This document shows, piece by piece, positions 50,818 through 59,819 of a DNA stretch of 64,000 bases. This DNA comes from Anaerolineae bacterium. GTDB taxonomy: Bacteria > Chloroflexota > Anaerolineae > Aggregatilineales > Phototrophicaceae. Both the position numbers and the translations under genes were made by a program. Location: NCBI GenBank assembly GCA_022821805.1, contig JAJECX010000003.1, forward strand, positions 124,001-188,000, written 5' to 3'. The notes below the pieces were generated by a model. The model worked only from the letters and a program-made list of their open reading frames with translations. It was not told the origin of the DNA and did no database searches. Each line of letters opens with the position of its first letter. The stretch's first letter is position 1.

Positions 50818-51222
50818 ATGACCGACATCAGGCTCAACCACCTCGCCATCGTCGTCGATGATATGGACGCAGCCCTGCGCTTCTGGCGCGAAAGCCTCGG
50901 ACTGTCGCAGACGGGAGAGATCGAATCCTTTCCTGCCGAAGCAGTCGACATCGCCTTCCTGACCGTGGACGACGCGCGCATCGAGCTGATCCAGCCGACG
51001 ACTGACGACAGCGGCGTCGCCAAATACCTGGCGAAGCGCGGACCGGGCATGCACCATCTCTGCCTTGAAGTTTCCGACCTCGACTCCAAGCTCAATGAAC
51101 TGAGTTCGGCCGGCTGCGAGCTTATCAACGAACAGCCCCGTGAGCGCGACGGTCGGCGCTACGCCTTCATCCATCCCAAATCGACCGGCGGCGTACTGCT
51201 CGAACTCTACGAGAAAGTCTGA
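50818..51222 (+). CDS. VOC-family protein, probable methylmalonyl-CoA epimerase
   Basis: A 134-residue vicinal oxygen chelate protein. It begins IRLNHLAIVVDDMDAALRFWRESLGL with metal-binding His8, then IELIQP with the second ligand, GPGMHHLCLEVSDLDSKL with another His and a C-terminal VLLELYEK with the last Glu. The order and the GPGMHHLCLEV block fit methylmalonyl-CoA epimerase, which racemises (S)- to (R)-methylmalonyl-CoA after propionyl-CoA carboxylase; the carboxylase operon 5 kb away agrees. It is divergent from the acyl-CoA dehydrogenase gene. Glyoxalase-like enzymes of other function remain possible. Confidence 0.82.
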   Translation: MTDIRLNHLAIVVDDMDAALRFWRESLGLSQTGEIESFPAEAVDIAFLTVDDARIELIQPTTDDSGVAKYLAKRGPGMHHLCLEVSDLDSKLNELSSAGCELINEQPRERDGRRYAFIHPKSTGGVLLELYEKV

Positions 51223-51244
51223 GCGGGCGAGGGGAGGGTGGCGG

Positions 51245-52594
51245 ATGAGACCTATCGCTCTGCTCACGCTCATGGCGCTCTTCGCCGCATCCGCCGCCGC
51301 GCAGGAATCAACTTGCCCCGCCTTGCAGGAATCGGCGCTGATGGGCATCGCCCAAGGGTGCGCCGAACAGGAGGCGGGCACGCTTTGTCTCGGCGGCGCC
51401 ACGGTCACGCCCGTCTATCGCGAGCGAGTCGAAGCAGCCCCTTCCTTAAAAGCGCCCGGCGACGCAATCGCCATAACCGATATCGACTGGCTGAGCGTCA
51501 GCAGCGAAGACCGGACCTGGGGCGCGGCGCGCTCTCTCTTCCCCGCTTATCCCAGCGATGGACTAGAAGCGAGCGACTCGGCGCTGCTGGCCTTTGGCAA
51601 CGTAGCGCTCTTCCTGCCCGAACTGATAAATCTGCCGCCGACGCTCGCCGATATCAATGTGACGGCTTCGCAAGGCGCCAATCTGCGCGCGTCTCCCAGC
51701 ACAGACGCGACTGTCGTTGCGCTGCTCGCGGTCAGCCGCCCGTTGAAAGCCCTCGGCCGGCTTCGGGGCGGCGGCTGGCTGCTGATCTACGCGACGCCGG
51801 AACTGCGCGGCTGGATCAGCGAATCGGTCGTTTCCGCGCCCCTTGCCGATCTGCTGGCGCTCTCCGCCGACGCTGATTCCGAACCGCTCTGGCTGCCCTG
51901 GCATCGCTTCGACTTCCTCAGCGGCATGCACGACGCGCCCTGCGAAGACGCGCCCGAGAGCGGCATCCTGCTGCAAACGGTGAAGTCCATCGCGCCGCGC
52001 TATTTCGTCATCAATGGCGCGCGCATTATGCTCAGCGGTACCGTCTGGCTGCAAGCCCAAGCCAGCCGCGGCATGCTGATTCACGTTATCGACGGGCGGA
52101 CGCAGGTGGCGACAGCTGGCGGCGAAGTCGCGGTCAGGAGCGGCAACTTCACCCATATCGCGCTTGCGCGGGACGAAAACGGCGCCTTGACGCCCGCCGC
52201 GCCGCCAAGCGAAAGCGAAGCCTATGTCTATCACGAACTGATCGGCCTGCCGGTCCACGCCCTGCCATACGAGACGCGTGTTGGTGTGGATGTCTACACC
52301 GTTGTCGACCCGGCGCCGGCGGGCGGCGGCAGTCCATTGGAGGCGCTGGCCGCCGACGCGCCCTGTAGATTCTCCGCCGTGTTATCCGGCGCCAACATCC
52401 GCTCCCGCCCCGCTCCCGAAGCGCCGATTATCGCCGTCATGGCTTACCGCGAAAGCGCCGAGCCAGCCGCCCGCGGCATTGGCGCCGACAGCCTGCCCTG
52501 GTGGAAACTGGCCGACCGCGTCTGGGTGCGCGTCGACGCCACTGTCTCCGGCGGCAATTGCAACGAAATCCCCTTGATTCGCGCCGAGAATTAA
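51245..52594 (+). CDS. Exported protein with SH3b-like domains
   Basis: A 449-residue secreted or wall-associated protein. A signal peptide (MRPIALLTLMALFAASAAAQ) is followed by a Cys-containing N-terminal region. An SH3b-like module lies at about 140-200 (NVTASQGANLRASPSTDATVVALLAVSRPLKALGRLRGGGWLLIYATPELRGWISESVV), and a second C-terminal one reads SGANIRSRPAPEAPIIAVMAYRESAEPAARG. Between them is a beta-rich region like a FecR-type or capsule-associated sensor (GTVWLQAQASRGMLIHVIDGRTQVATAGGEVAVRSGNFTHIAL). GGGAGGG lies before the ATG, 23 nt after the epimerase stop. SH3b modules often bind cell-wall ligands; the role here is unknown. Confidence 0.72.
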   Translation: MRPIALLTLMALFAASAAAQESTCPALQESALMGIAQGCAEQEAGTLCLGGATVTPVYRERVEAAPSLKAPGDAIAITDIDWLSVSSEDRTWGAARSLFPAYPSDGLEASDSALLAFGNVALFLPELINLPPTLADINVTASQGANLRASPSTDATVVALLAVSRPLKALGRLRGGGWLLIYATPELRGWISESVVSAPLADLLALSADADSEPLWLPWHRFDFLSGMHDAPCEDAPESGILLQTVKSIAPRYFVINGARIMLSGTVWLQAQASRGMLIHVIDGRTQVATAGGEVAVRSGNFTHIALARDENGALTPAAPPSESEAYVYHELIGLPVHALPYETRVGVDVYTVVDPAPAGGGSPLEALAADAPCRFSAVLSGANIRSRPAPEAPIIAVMAYRESAEPAARGIGADSLPWWKLADRVWVRVDATVSGGNCNEIPLIRAEN

Positions 52595-52613
52595 TCAGCT
52601 TTCAAGCAATCGC

Positions 52614-52643
52614 TTGACATGCGCACGGTTCACATGATATCCT
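52614..52643 (+). promoter_or_regulatory. Promoter of the csoR-copA operon
   Basis: TTGACA (52614-52619) and TATCCT (52638-52643) are spaced 18 bp. The -10 box overlaps the left arm of the palindromic operator, so a bound repressor would block RNA polymerase. Confidence 0.65.
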
Positions 52644-52662
52644 ATACCTATAGGGGTATAGG
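52641..52662 (+). promoter_or_regulatory. CsoR-type operator
   Basis: A perfect inverted repeat CCTATACC-N6-GGTATAGG with a G-rich centre, reminiscent of the GTATACC/GGGTA palindromes bound by copper-sensing CsoR repressors. It overlaps the promoter of the repressor gene and lies 17 nt before its start codon, as expected for autoregulation of csoR-copA. Confidence 0.7.
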
Positions 52663-52678
52663 TATTGGAGCAAAACAC

Positions 52679-52978
52679 ATGGCTGCTGAAACCTTAATCC
52701 ACGATCATGCCCAACGAGAGGCTTTCAACCGCAAGACGATCAATCGCATCCGCCGCATTCAGGGGCAGCTCAGCGCGCTTGAAGCGATGATCGCCGACGA
52801 CCAAGGCAGCTGCGAGGAGCGCGTCCTGCGCGCCCGCACCATCGAAAAGGGCATGTCCAGCCTGATCAATCACCTGTTCGAATGTTACATCGAGAATTCG
52901 CTGGCGCATGACCTCGGCGCCGACCCGCAAGGCGCGCTCAGCGAGATGCAGAAAATTCTCAAGCTGATCAACAGCTGA
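52679..52978 (+). CDS. csoR: CsoR/RcnR-family metal-sensing repressor
   Basis: A 99-residue all-helical repressor. [17 protein letters not shown] is the helix 1-2 signature of the family. Candidate copper ligands are Cys45 and, in NHLFEC, His65 and Cys69. The His-x3-Cys pair matches CsoR, but by my count Cys45 lies only 20 residues before His65, rather than the usual 25, so the metal site may be modified. Copper is expected to release the protein from the palindrome upstream. GGAG lies 8 nt before the ATG; copA follows after 14 nt. Confidence 0.82.
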   Translation: MAAETLIHDHAQREAFNRKTINRIRRIQGQLSALEAMIADDQGSCEERVLRARTIEKGMSSLINHLFECYIENSLAHDLGADPQGALSEMQKILKLINS

Positions 52979-52992
52979 GGGGAGCACGAACT

Positions 52993-55440
52993 ATGACGAC
53001 GAAAGAAATCACCTTGCCGGTCACCGGCATGACTTGCGCCATGTGCCAGAAGAACATCGAGCGCAGCCTCAAACGCGCTGAGGGCGTCGCCGATGTCAGC
53101 GTCAACCTGGCTACCGAAAAAGCCAATGTGCAATACGACGGCGACAAGCTCGCTGCCTCTGACCTAGTCGCCCAGGTGGAACGTGCGGGCTACGGCGTCG
53201 CCGCCGCGGCAATCGATCTGCCCATCACCGGCATGACCTGCGCCATGTGCCAAAAGAATGTGGAGCGCGCCTTGAATCGCAGCGACGGTGTCCTCAGCGC
53301 CTCGGTCAACCTCGCCAGCGAAAAAGCCAGCGTCAGCTTCCTTCCCGGCGTGACACGCCGCCACGATTTGGTCGAGGCGGTCGAGCGCGCTGGCTACGGC
53401 GTCATCGACACATCCGGGCACGATGCCCATGAAGACCACGAAGCGGAATTCCGCCAAGCCGAAATCGACCGCCAAGCTCGCCTGGTCAAAATCGGCGCGC
53501 TCTTCACCATCCCGCTCGCCATCCTCAGCATGACGCGCCACTTCCTGCACCGGATCCCCTTCCTGATGGATAACTTCGCCTTTCTCGCCGACGACATCTG
53601 GCTCTTCATCTTCGGCGCGCTGGCGACGCCGGTCATGCTGCTGCTCGGCGCGCAATTCATCAGCGCCGCGGTTAAATCCCTGCGCAACGGCAGCGCCAAT
53701 ATGGATGTGCTGGTGGCGATGGGCGCCATCGCCGCCTACGTCTACGGCATCATCGTCCTGCTGGGCATCGTCTTCGGTTTCAGCGATGTGGTCGGCAAAC
53801 TGGATTATTTCGAATCGACCGCGGTCATCCTCACGCTGGTCACCCTGGGCAAGCTGCTGGAAGCGCGCGCCAAGGGAAGGACCAGCGCCGCCATCAAAAA
53901 GCTGATGGGACTGGCGCCCAAAACCGCGACCCTCCTCAGCGACGGCAAAGAGAAAGCCATCCCCATTGACGAAGTCGCGCCCGGCGACCTCCTGCTGGTC
54001 AAACCGGGCGAGCGCATCCCGGTGGATGCTATCGTGACCGACGGCCGCTCCGCCGTTGACGAATCCATGCTCACCGGCGAAAGCCTGCCGGTCGACAAAT
54101 CCGTCGGCGCCGAAGTCTATGGCGGCGCCATCAACCAGCAGGGCAGGCTAATCATTGAAGCGCAGCGCGTGGGACGCGATACCGTCCTGGCGCAGATCAT
54201 CCGCTTGGTCGAACAGGCGCAAGGCAGCAAAGCGCCGATCCAAGCGATTGCCGACCGCGTCTCCGCCTACTTCGTGCCACTCGTCATCGTGCTCGCCCTC
54301 ATCACCTTGGTCGGCTGGCTGACCATCGGCGGCGACGACTTGCCGCAAGCCATTCTCAATATGATCGCCGTGCTCGTGATTGCCTGCCCCTGCGCCCTCG
54401 GGCTGGCAACGCCGACCGCCATCATGGTCGGCAGCGGACGCGGCGCCGAAGCCGGCATCCTCTTCCGCAGCAGCGAGGCATTGGAGCGCGCCGCCTCGCT
54501 GACGGCAATCCTGCTCGACAAAACCGGCACCGTCACCAGCGGAAAACCGACCGTCACCGAGGTCATCGCCGCGCCCGATTTCAGCGAACGCGATGTGCTG
54601 CAAATCAGCGCCTCGGCCGAAGCCGCCAGCGAACATCCGCTGGCAGTAGCCGTGCTTGATGAAGCCAAAGCGCGAGGCATCGCGCCGCTGCCCCTGGAAA
54701 ACTTTGAAGCCAGCCCGGGCCGCGGCATCGTCGCCGCCATCAATGACAAGCGAATCCTCATCGGCAGCCCGCGCTTCATCGCCGAAAACGACATCGACAT
54801 CAACGCGCTCGAAGCCGACATCGCGCGCAGCCAGAATCAGGGACAAACCGTCGTCCTGCTCGCCATCGACGACAGGCTTGCCGGCGCAATAGCCATCGGC
54901 GATACGGTGAAGCCCAGCTCGGCAGCCGCCATCCGCGCCCTGCGCCAGCGCGGACTGGATGTCGCCCTGATCACCGGCGACAACCAACAGACCGCCGAAG
55001 CCATCGCCCGCGAAGTCGGCATTAAACGCGTCTTGGCGCAAGTGCTTCCCGCCGACAAAGCGGACGCGGTCATGCAGCTGCAAAAGGAAGGCGCGACGGT
55101 CGCCATGGTCGGCGATGGCATCAACGACGCGCCGGCGCTGGCGGGCGCCGATATCGGCTTCGCCATTGGCAGCGGGACCGATATCGCCATCGAAGCGGGT
55201 GATATTACCTTGGTCGGCGGCGACCTCAAGGCGCTCGTCACCGCGCTCGAACTCAGCAAAGCCACCCTGCGCACGATCCACCAGAATCTTTTCTGGGCTT
55301 TCGTCTACAATATCGTGCTGATTCCCGTGGCGATGCTGGGCGGTCTGATTCCCATGTTCGCCGCCGTGGCGATGGCTTTCTCGAGCGTGTTCGTGGTGAG
55401 TAATTCGCTCAGGTTGCGGGGGAGGGGGCTGGCGTCATGA
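52993..55440 (+). CDS. copA: Copper-exporting P1B-type ATPase
   Basis: An 815-residue copper pump. Two N-terminal heavy-metal-binding domains each carry the motif [10 protein letters not shown] (cysteine pairs near residues 15/18 and 80/83). The transmembrane metal site is [15 protein letters not shown], the phosphorylation site is [27 protein letters not shown] is the HP motif, and [24 protein letters not shown] is the hinge. About eight hydrophobic segments are visible. The two metal-binding domains are nearly identical in their motif, suggesting internal duplication. It is co-regulated by the CsoR-type repressor directly upstream. Confidence 0.95.
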   Translation: MTTKEITLPVTGMTCAMCQKNIERSLKRAEGVADVSVNLATEKANVQYDGDKLAASDLVAQVERAGYGVAAAAIDLPITGMTCAMCQKNVERALNRSDGVLSASVNLASEKASVSFLPGVTRRHDLVEAVERAGYGVIDTSGHDAHEDHEAEFRQAEIDRQARLVKIGALFTIPLAILSMTRHFLHRIPFLMDNFAFLADDIWLFIFGALATPVMLLLGAQFISAAVKSLRNGSANMDVLVAMGAIAAYVYGIIVLLGIVFGFSDVVGKLDYFESTAVILTLVTLGKLLEARAKGRTSAAIKKLMGLAPKTATLLSDGKEKAIPIDEVAPGDLLLVKPGERIPVDAIVTDGRSAVDESMLTGESLPVDKSVGAEVYGGAINQQGRLIIEAQRVGRDTVLAQIIRLVEQAQGSKAPIQAIADRVSAYFVPLVIVLALITLVGWLTIGGDDLPQAILNMIAVLVIACPCALGLATPTAIMVGSGRGAEAGILFRSSEALERAASLTAILLDKTGTVTSGKPTVTEVIAAPDFSERDVLQISASAEAASEHPLAVAVLDEAKARGIAPLPLENFEASPGRGIVAAINDKRILIGSPRFIAENDIDINALEADIARSQNQGQTVVLLAIDDRLAGAIAIGDTVKPSSAAAIRALRQRGLDVALITGDNQQTAEAIAREVGIKRVLAQVLPADKADAVMQLQKEGATVAMVGDGINDAPALAGADIGFAIGSGTDIAIEAGDITLVGGDLKALVTALELSKATLRTIHQNLFWAFVYNIVLIPVAMLGGLIPMFAAVAMAFSSVFVVSNSLRLRGRGLAS

Positions 55441-55495
55441 ATGGGCTGGTATCGCATCTCTCGCCATTTCAGCCATATCCAATCCAGTATGAAAT

Positions 55496-55522
55496 GTAGG
55501 GGCGACCCATTGGGTCGCCCGC
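55496..55522. repeat. Palindromic GGGGCGACCCA repeat (family A)
   Basis: GTAGGGGCGACCC-ATT-GGGTCGCCCGC lies between copA and the convergent exported-protein gene. It is almost the same as the copy at 45928-45954. Confidence 0.75.
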
Positions 55523-55566
55523 TGTATTTTGGCACTCTGCCGCTTGTGTTCGCGATTACGTCGTAT

Positions 55567-56148
55567 CTAGAGACAGGCAATATCGATCCGATAACGAGTA
55601 TTGTGTTCGGCGTCAAACGCGATGGTGACTGGATTCGCACCCACAAACGCCTCGTAGCGAACTTCGTAACGCCCCTTGGGCCAGTTGTAGCCATCCCATT
55701 CGTGAAGGTAGAACCCCTGATCTGGATTGTCGACAAATGTCTTTAGGTCCACGTCAGTCGCTGCTCTCCACTTCTGAGAAGCAGGTCGTTTCAGTTCAAG
55801 AAGGTAGTTTGCATTGCCATCACCTTGGACGACAACGAAAACGTCTGGTCGAGACGATCGCGTACCGAATGACACGCCTACATAACAGCCATACTCGTCT
55901 TCGTACATTCCGTCGACGCTTAGCTCTCTAAGCACATCCAACTCAATAGCGCCTTCAGATGGCGGGTCGCATTCGGCCAGCACTTCACGCAAGTCTTGCA
56001 GCAGTTGTCGTGCTTCGGCGATTGTGGTAGGCATGGCGCTGTTGGCGAACGCCTCTTCGACACAAATATCTTGGGCAACTATGCCGGCAACACTAATCAG
56101 CATGACCCAAATGCCAAGGATGCTCAAATATAGCGACTTGCGGATCAT
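55567..56148 (-). CDS. Exported protein of unknown function, 193 aa
   Basis: A signal peptide (MIRKSLYLSILGIWVMLISVAGIVAQ) is followed by a mature part with four cysteines and an amphipathic helix (TTIAEARQLLQDLREVLAEC). This helix-plus-cysteine element also occurs near the N-terminus of the product of the gene at 56841, hinting at a shared family. The C-terminal half is beta-rich (YLLELKRPASQ, GRYEVRYEAFVGANPVTIAF). AAGGAGA lies upstream of the ATG. I recognise no family. It probably forms a unit with the next two genes upstream on the same strand. Confidence 0.65.
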   Translation of the reverse strand: MIRKSLYLSILGIWVMLISVAGIVAQDICVEEAFANSAMPTTIAEARQLLQDLREVLAECDPPSEGAIELDVLRELSVDGMYEDEYGCYVGVSFGTRSSRPDVFVVVQGDGNANYLLELKRPASQKWRAATDVDLKTFVDNPDQGFYLHEWDGYNWPKGRYEVRYEAFVGANPVTIAFDAEHNTRYRIDIACL

Positions 56149-56159
56149 ATACTTCTCCT

Positions 56160-56768
56160 TTAGAGGTCTACCTTAAACCCGCGAGGGATTGCGAATCTGA
56201 TGTCATATTCTGCTACCCGGCCCCAGTCAATATCACGTTCGGTTGTCTCTGGCGAACAAACCATGCGGTTGACACGAAGCGCCGACATTTTTGTTTCTGC
56301 ACGAGAACGCAACGCTGGCTGACCCGCTGAATCAATATACTTACCTACACCGACGAATACGACAGCGCGGCGCACGGGTCCACTATGGCGCAAAGCGCAT
56401 GCTATCGTTAGCACTGCCTGTCTTTGACTGGAATCAACACCAATGGATGCTGGTTCGAGTATGTATTCGATTCTAATGCTGTCTGCAATTGTAACTTTCA
56501 ATACAGTCAGGTCCGTCTTTGACAAGACGACAGACTCAAGCGGTTGTGGCTTCTCGAGTTCAGGCGTGTCCGGCGCCAACACAGGCTCCGGTTCGGGCGG
56601 ATCGACAACTGGAGATTCATTGATGATTGTGAAAGTCCCAAGCAACTCTTTAAGTGGTTCATGTGCGGCACCGATGATTAAGGCTGCCGCCACAATAACC
56701 ATCACAGACTCGTAACCCAAGCCTCGTGAAGATCTTGGTCGCTGTTTCACCTTTTCTTTCCTGGGCAC
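56160..56768 (-). CDS. Membrane-anchored protein of unknown function, 202 aa
   Basis: A basic N-terminus (about 20 residues) precedes one hydrophobic segment (SVMVIVAAALIIGAA), giving an N-in, C-out anchor. A Pro/Glu-rich linker (VVDPPEPEPVLAPDTPELEKPQP) leads to a beta-rich domain (IRIEYILEPASIG, VLTIACALRHSGPVRRAVVFVGVG). The start is a GTG at 56768 with GGGAGG upstream. No family is recognised. It lies 11 nt upstream of the exported 193-residue gene, so the two are probably co-transcribed. Confidence 0.6.
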   Translation of the reverse strand: MPRKEKVKQRPRSSRGLGYESVMVIVAAALIIGAAHEPLKELLGTFTIINESPVVDPPEPEPVLAPDTPELEKPQPLESVVLSKTDLTVLKVTIADSIRIEYILEPASIGVDSSQRQAVLTIACALRHSGPVRRAVVFVGVGKYIDSAGQPALRSRAETKMSALRVNRMVCSPETTERDIDWGRVAEYDIRFAIPRGFKVDL

Positions 56769-56840
56769 AAACCCACCTCCCTTGATGTTACAGTTGCGGA
56801 ATAAATCTGTGGGAGACCGAGGCCTCCCACATTGTCCCCA

Positions 56841-57785
56841 CTAACCGGTGACAGGCAACGATGTGATTGTGCCGTCTACGCGGACGAGTTGGGCAAATAC
56901 CCAACCGCGTTCCATTTGCACCCATGTTCCCGCAGAGTTGCGGCCGACGGCTGTTTCTTGCTGACCAGTTTGGAAACTGCCCGCAACGCTGTAGCTGGTT
57001 CCGGGTCCCCCTCGCACGTTGATGCTGGTCGTTGCCGTAATTGTCACGGTATTACCGCCGGGTCCTTCGACAACTTGACCGGGCGCAGGTTCAGCACGAT
57101 AAACAACGAGGCCTGTTCTATATCCTTCCTCGAACATAGCCAATAAGTTGGAGTCGTCAGTTTGGATGAGGAACCACACGCTACCGCTGCCTTCTCCACC
57201 TGGACGCAACTTAAGGTCAAGTGAACTGGAGTAGGAAACATAGTCGTAGACACTTCCGTTATCGCCGGTCAACTCAAAGTCACTGTAGCCAATTTCGCAG
57301 AAATCACCCTCAGGAGATATACATTGTACGTCTGCCACCAAGGCCACATATTCCCAGCCCTGTGGCGCAGCATCATCCCAGCGATGACGGTACTGATCAG
57401 ATGGGCGGACTATACTTCGTATCTTAAGCAAATAGCCTCGTCCCGTGTCGCCAAAGTAATCGAAGGCGTATGGGTCATCGAAAGTGCCTGAACCAACCTC
57501 GACTACACCAGACGCAGCCAATTCGACAACATTGCGACACTCTTCCAATACAGCGCCGAGCGATTCATACAGATTCTGAATATCATTGAATGCGGTTAGC
57601 GAATCTTCGGCACTACGAGTAGCTTCAAACTCTGCATAGCTACCATCCACTCGTTGAAAAATCGACCCAGCGCTACACGGATTCGTCTCGTCGAGCGCGA
57701 CGGCTTCAGAATCCTCTTGGGCTAAAACTGATATCGATAGAACCAACAACAGCAACCAGACCGCTGCGAAAACGATTCTGCGCAT
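56841..57785 (-). CDS. Exported SH3b-domain protein
   Basis: A 314-residue secreted protein. A signal peptide (MRRIVFAAVWLLLLVLSISVLAQ) is followed by a helical N-terminal region ending in VLEEC, a jelly-roll-like central part (TGRGYLLKIRSIVRPSD, YEYVALVADVQCISPEGDFCEIG), and a C-terminal SH3b domain (TTSINVRGGPGTSYSVAGSFQTGQQETAVGRN). AAGGAG lies 10 nt before the ATG at 57785. The architecture is like the many SH3b-bearing extracellular proteins of filamentous Chloroflexota. Its ligand is unknown. Confidence 0.72.
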   Translation of the reverse strand: MRRIVFAAVWLLLLVLSISVLAQEDSEAVALDETNPCSAGSIFQRVDGSYAEFEATRSAEDSLTAFNDIQNLYESLGAVLEECRNVVELAASGVVEVGSGTFDDPYAFDYFGDTGRGYLLKIRSIVRPSDQYRHRWDDAAPQGWEYVALVADVQCISPEGDFCEIGYSDFELTGDNGSVYDYVSYSSSLDLKLRPGGEGSGSVWFLIQTDDSNLLAMFEEGYRTGLVVYRAEPAPGQVVEGPGGNTVTITATTSINVRGGPGTSYSVAGSFQTGQQETAVGRNSAGTWVQMERGWVFAQLVRVDGTITSLPVTG

Positions 57786-58020
57786 GATGAAAACTCCTTC
57801 TAATGTTGGAAACCTGATCTTCCTACTCCCAGACAGATCTACCGCTAGTTTACCAGTTACAATACGTATCCGCAAAAGTTAACAGAAATGTCGGCAACTC
57901 GACGCAAGAAACTCGCGCCCATCCATTCACCCCACAACCCCCCACCTATGCTATCCTCTCCCATCAGCACGCCGACGTAACAACCACATATCCCGCGCGC
58001 GCGCCGCCCCGCGATTCTCA
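57786..58020. other. Intergenic stretch upstream of the SH3b gene
   Basis: The first part of a 374-bp gene-free region between divergent genes. Apart from the ribosome-binding site of the minus-strand gene and C-rich simple sequence (57930-58015), I see nothing definable in it. Confidence 0.3.
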
Positions 58021-58023
58021 TGC

Positions 58024-58077
58024 TTGTGACACAAAAAAGTTTTCACTCTATCATGACACAGTCATGAGAATTCTCAT
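58024..58077 (+). promoter_or_regulatory. Upstream promoter-like copy with two palindromes before the amidase gene
   Basis: TTGTGA and TATCAT (19 bp apart) surround ACAAAAAAGTTTTC (58031-58044), a 14-mer repeated exactly at 58104-58117. The -10 position runs into TCATGAC-ACA-GTCATGA (58051-58067), which in turn overlaps the perfect palindrome ATGAGAATTCTCAT (58064-58077). This looks like a duplicated, separately controlled promoter. Confidence 0.45.
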
Positions 58078-58095
58078 TGCGTAGCATTCCAATAC

Positions 58096-58143
58096 TTTAT
58101 TGGACAAAAAAGTTTTCCCTTTACAATACAACTGTCCAATAAA
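58096..58143 (+). promoter_or_regulatory. Amidase promoter bracketed by an 11-bp inverted repeat
   Basis: Arms TTTATTGGACA (58096-58106) and TGTCCAATAAA (58133-58143) are perfectly complementary and flank a promoter: TTGGAC (58100-58105), 16 bp, TACAAT (58122-58127). One arm covers the -35, the other the transcription start, a standard layout for a repressor. No known regulator site was recognised. Confidence 0.6.
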
Positions 58144-58159
58144 CCCAAGGAAAGCGCCC

Positions 58160-59815
58160 ATGTCCCAATCCGAACCCGCCATCACAGCTGACGAAATCGC
58201 CGCCGCCCAAACCCTGCTCGGCCTCGACTTCAGCCCCGACCAGCGCGAGCAAATGCTCGAGATCCTCAACGGACGCCGCGAGCAATACCGGGGCCTACGC
58301 GAAGCCGACCTCGACAACAGCGTCCCGCTCGCGCTCAACTTCAACGTCCAGCACGCCGATCCCGCGCCCGCCGCCGTCCCGCGAAGCTACGCTATGAGCG
58401 CCGGTCCGCCCGTGACCCGTCCCGCCGATCTCGAAGAAGCCGCCTTCCAGCCGCTCACCCAGCTCGCCGAGCTCATCCGCAGTCGCCAGGTCACTTCGCT
58501 CGAGCTGACCGAAATGTACCTGCGCCGGCTCAAGCGCTACGATCCCCTGCTGGAATGCGTCGCCGCCTATACCGAAGAGCTCGCCATCAAGCAGGCGACG
58601 CGCGCTGATGACGAGATCGCCCGCGGGCTCTATCGCGGTCCGCTGCATGGCATCCCTTGGGGCGCCAAAGACTTGCTGGCCGCGCGCGGCTATCCGACGC
58701 AATGGGGCGCCGCGCCCTATCAGGGGCAGCAGCTTGATGTCGATGCCACCGTCGTCCAGCGGCTGGAAGAAGCCGGCGCCGTGCTCATCGCCAAGCTGAC
58801 CCTGGGCGCGCTCGCCAACGGCGATGTCTGGTATGGCGGCACGACCAGGAATCCCTGGGATGCCAGCGAGGGCAGCAGCGGCTCATCGGCTGGCTCGGGC
58901 GCTGCGGTCGCCGCCGGATTGGTCGGTTTCGCCATCGGCACCGAAACGATGGGCAGCATCGTCTCGCCATCAACCCGCTGCGGCGTCTCCGGCTTGCGGC
59001 CCACCTACGGGCGCGTCAGCCGCTATGGCGCGATGGCGCTCTGCTGGAGCCTCGACAAGATCGGTCCCATGTGCCGCTCAGTCGAAGATTGCGCCCTCGT
59101 TTTAAGCGCCATCTACGGTCCCGATGGCTTGGACATGACCCTCAGCCCCGAGCCCTTTCAATGGGATCCGGCGCTCAATCCGCATGGCTTGCGCATCGGC
59201 TATGTCGCGAGCGCCTTTGAAGCGGCGGACGCGGGCGAGACCGACGCCCATCACCGCCAGCAGGGCGAGGCGCTGCAGCGCGTCAACCAGGTCAACAGCG
59301 CCGCCGCGCTCGATGTGATGCGCGCGCAGGGCTTCAAGCTGATCCCGATCGAGCTGCCAGTTGCCGATTTGAGCGGGCTCTGGATTATTCTCGCGGCGGA
59401 AGCGGCGGCCGCCTTCGACCAGATCACGCGCGATGGCTCGGTCGACGCGATGAAGCGCCAGGACAACAGCGCCTGGCCCAATGTCTTCCGCGCCGCCCGC
59501 TTCATCCCCGCCGTCGAATACATCAACGCCAATCGCGTCCGCGCGCGGCTGATGCAGGAGCTGGCGCTTGTCATGAGCGAGGTCGATGTCTTCATCTCGC
59601 CCAGCTACGGCGGCAATTCGCTGGGCATGACCAACCTCACCGGGCATCCCACCGTTGTTGTGCCCAACGGCTTCACCGACAAAGGCACACCCACCAGCAT
59701 CACTTTCGTTGGCGGGCTGTACAAAGAAGCCGAGACTCTCGCCGTCGCCAAAGCCTACCAAGACGCCACCAACTGGCATCAACAGCATCCGGATTTGGAG
59801 GTAGCGGTGGAATAA
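58160..59815 (+). CDS. Amidase signature family enzyme
   Basis: A 551-residue amidase. The catalytic Lys lies in GIPWGAKDLLA, and the Ser-cisSer-Lys site is in EGSSGSSAGSGAAVAAG followed by IGTETMGSIVSPSTRCGVSGLRPTYGRVSRYG with the nucleophilic Ser. This is the amidase signature (AS) fold found in GatA, fatty-acid amide hydrolase and bacterial amidases. An N-terminal extension of about 100 residues with TADEIAAAQTLLGLDF is seen in a group of stand-alone AS proteins. Without gatB/gatC neighbours it is not a tRNA amidotransferase. AAGGAAAG lies before the ATG. The substrate is unknown. Confidence 0.85.
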   Translation: MSQSEPAITADEIAAAQTLLGLDFSPDQREQMLEILNGRREQYRGLREADLDNSVPLALNFNVQHADPAPAAVPRSYAMSAGPPVTRPADLEEAAFQPLTQLAELIRSRQVTSLELTEMYLRRLKRYDPLLECVAAYTEELAIKQATRADDEIARGLYRGPLHGIPWGAKDLLAARGYPTQWGAAPYQGQQLDVDATVVQRLEEAGAVLIAKLTLGALANGDVWYGGTTRNPWDASEGSSGSSAGSGAAVAAGLVGFAIGTETMGSIVSPSTRCGVSGLRPTYGRVSRYGAMALCWSLDKIGPMCRSVEDCALVLSAIYGPDGLDMTLSPEPFQWDPALNPHGLRIGYVASAFEAADAGETDAHHRQQGEALQRVNQVNSAAALDVMRAQGFKLIPIELPVADLSGLWIILAAEAAAAFDQITRDGSVDAMKRQDNSAWPNVFRAARFIPAVEYINANRVRARLMQELALVMSEVDVFISPSYGGNSLGMTNLTGHPTVVVPNGFTDKGTPTSITFVGGLYKEAETLAVAKAYQDATNWHQQHPDLEVAVE

Positions 59816-59819
59816 AGCG

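Noticed and set aside
54148..55281. 377-residue open frame antisense to copA
   Set aside because: A frame shadow of a clear P-type ATPase gene, with no start signal or domain.
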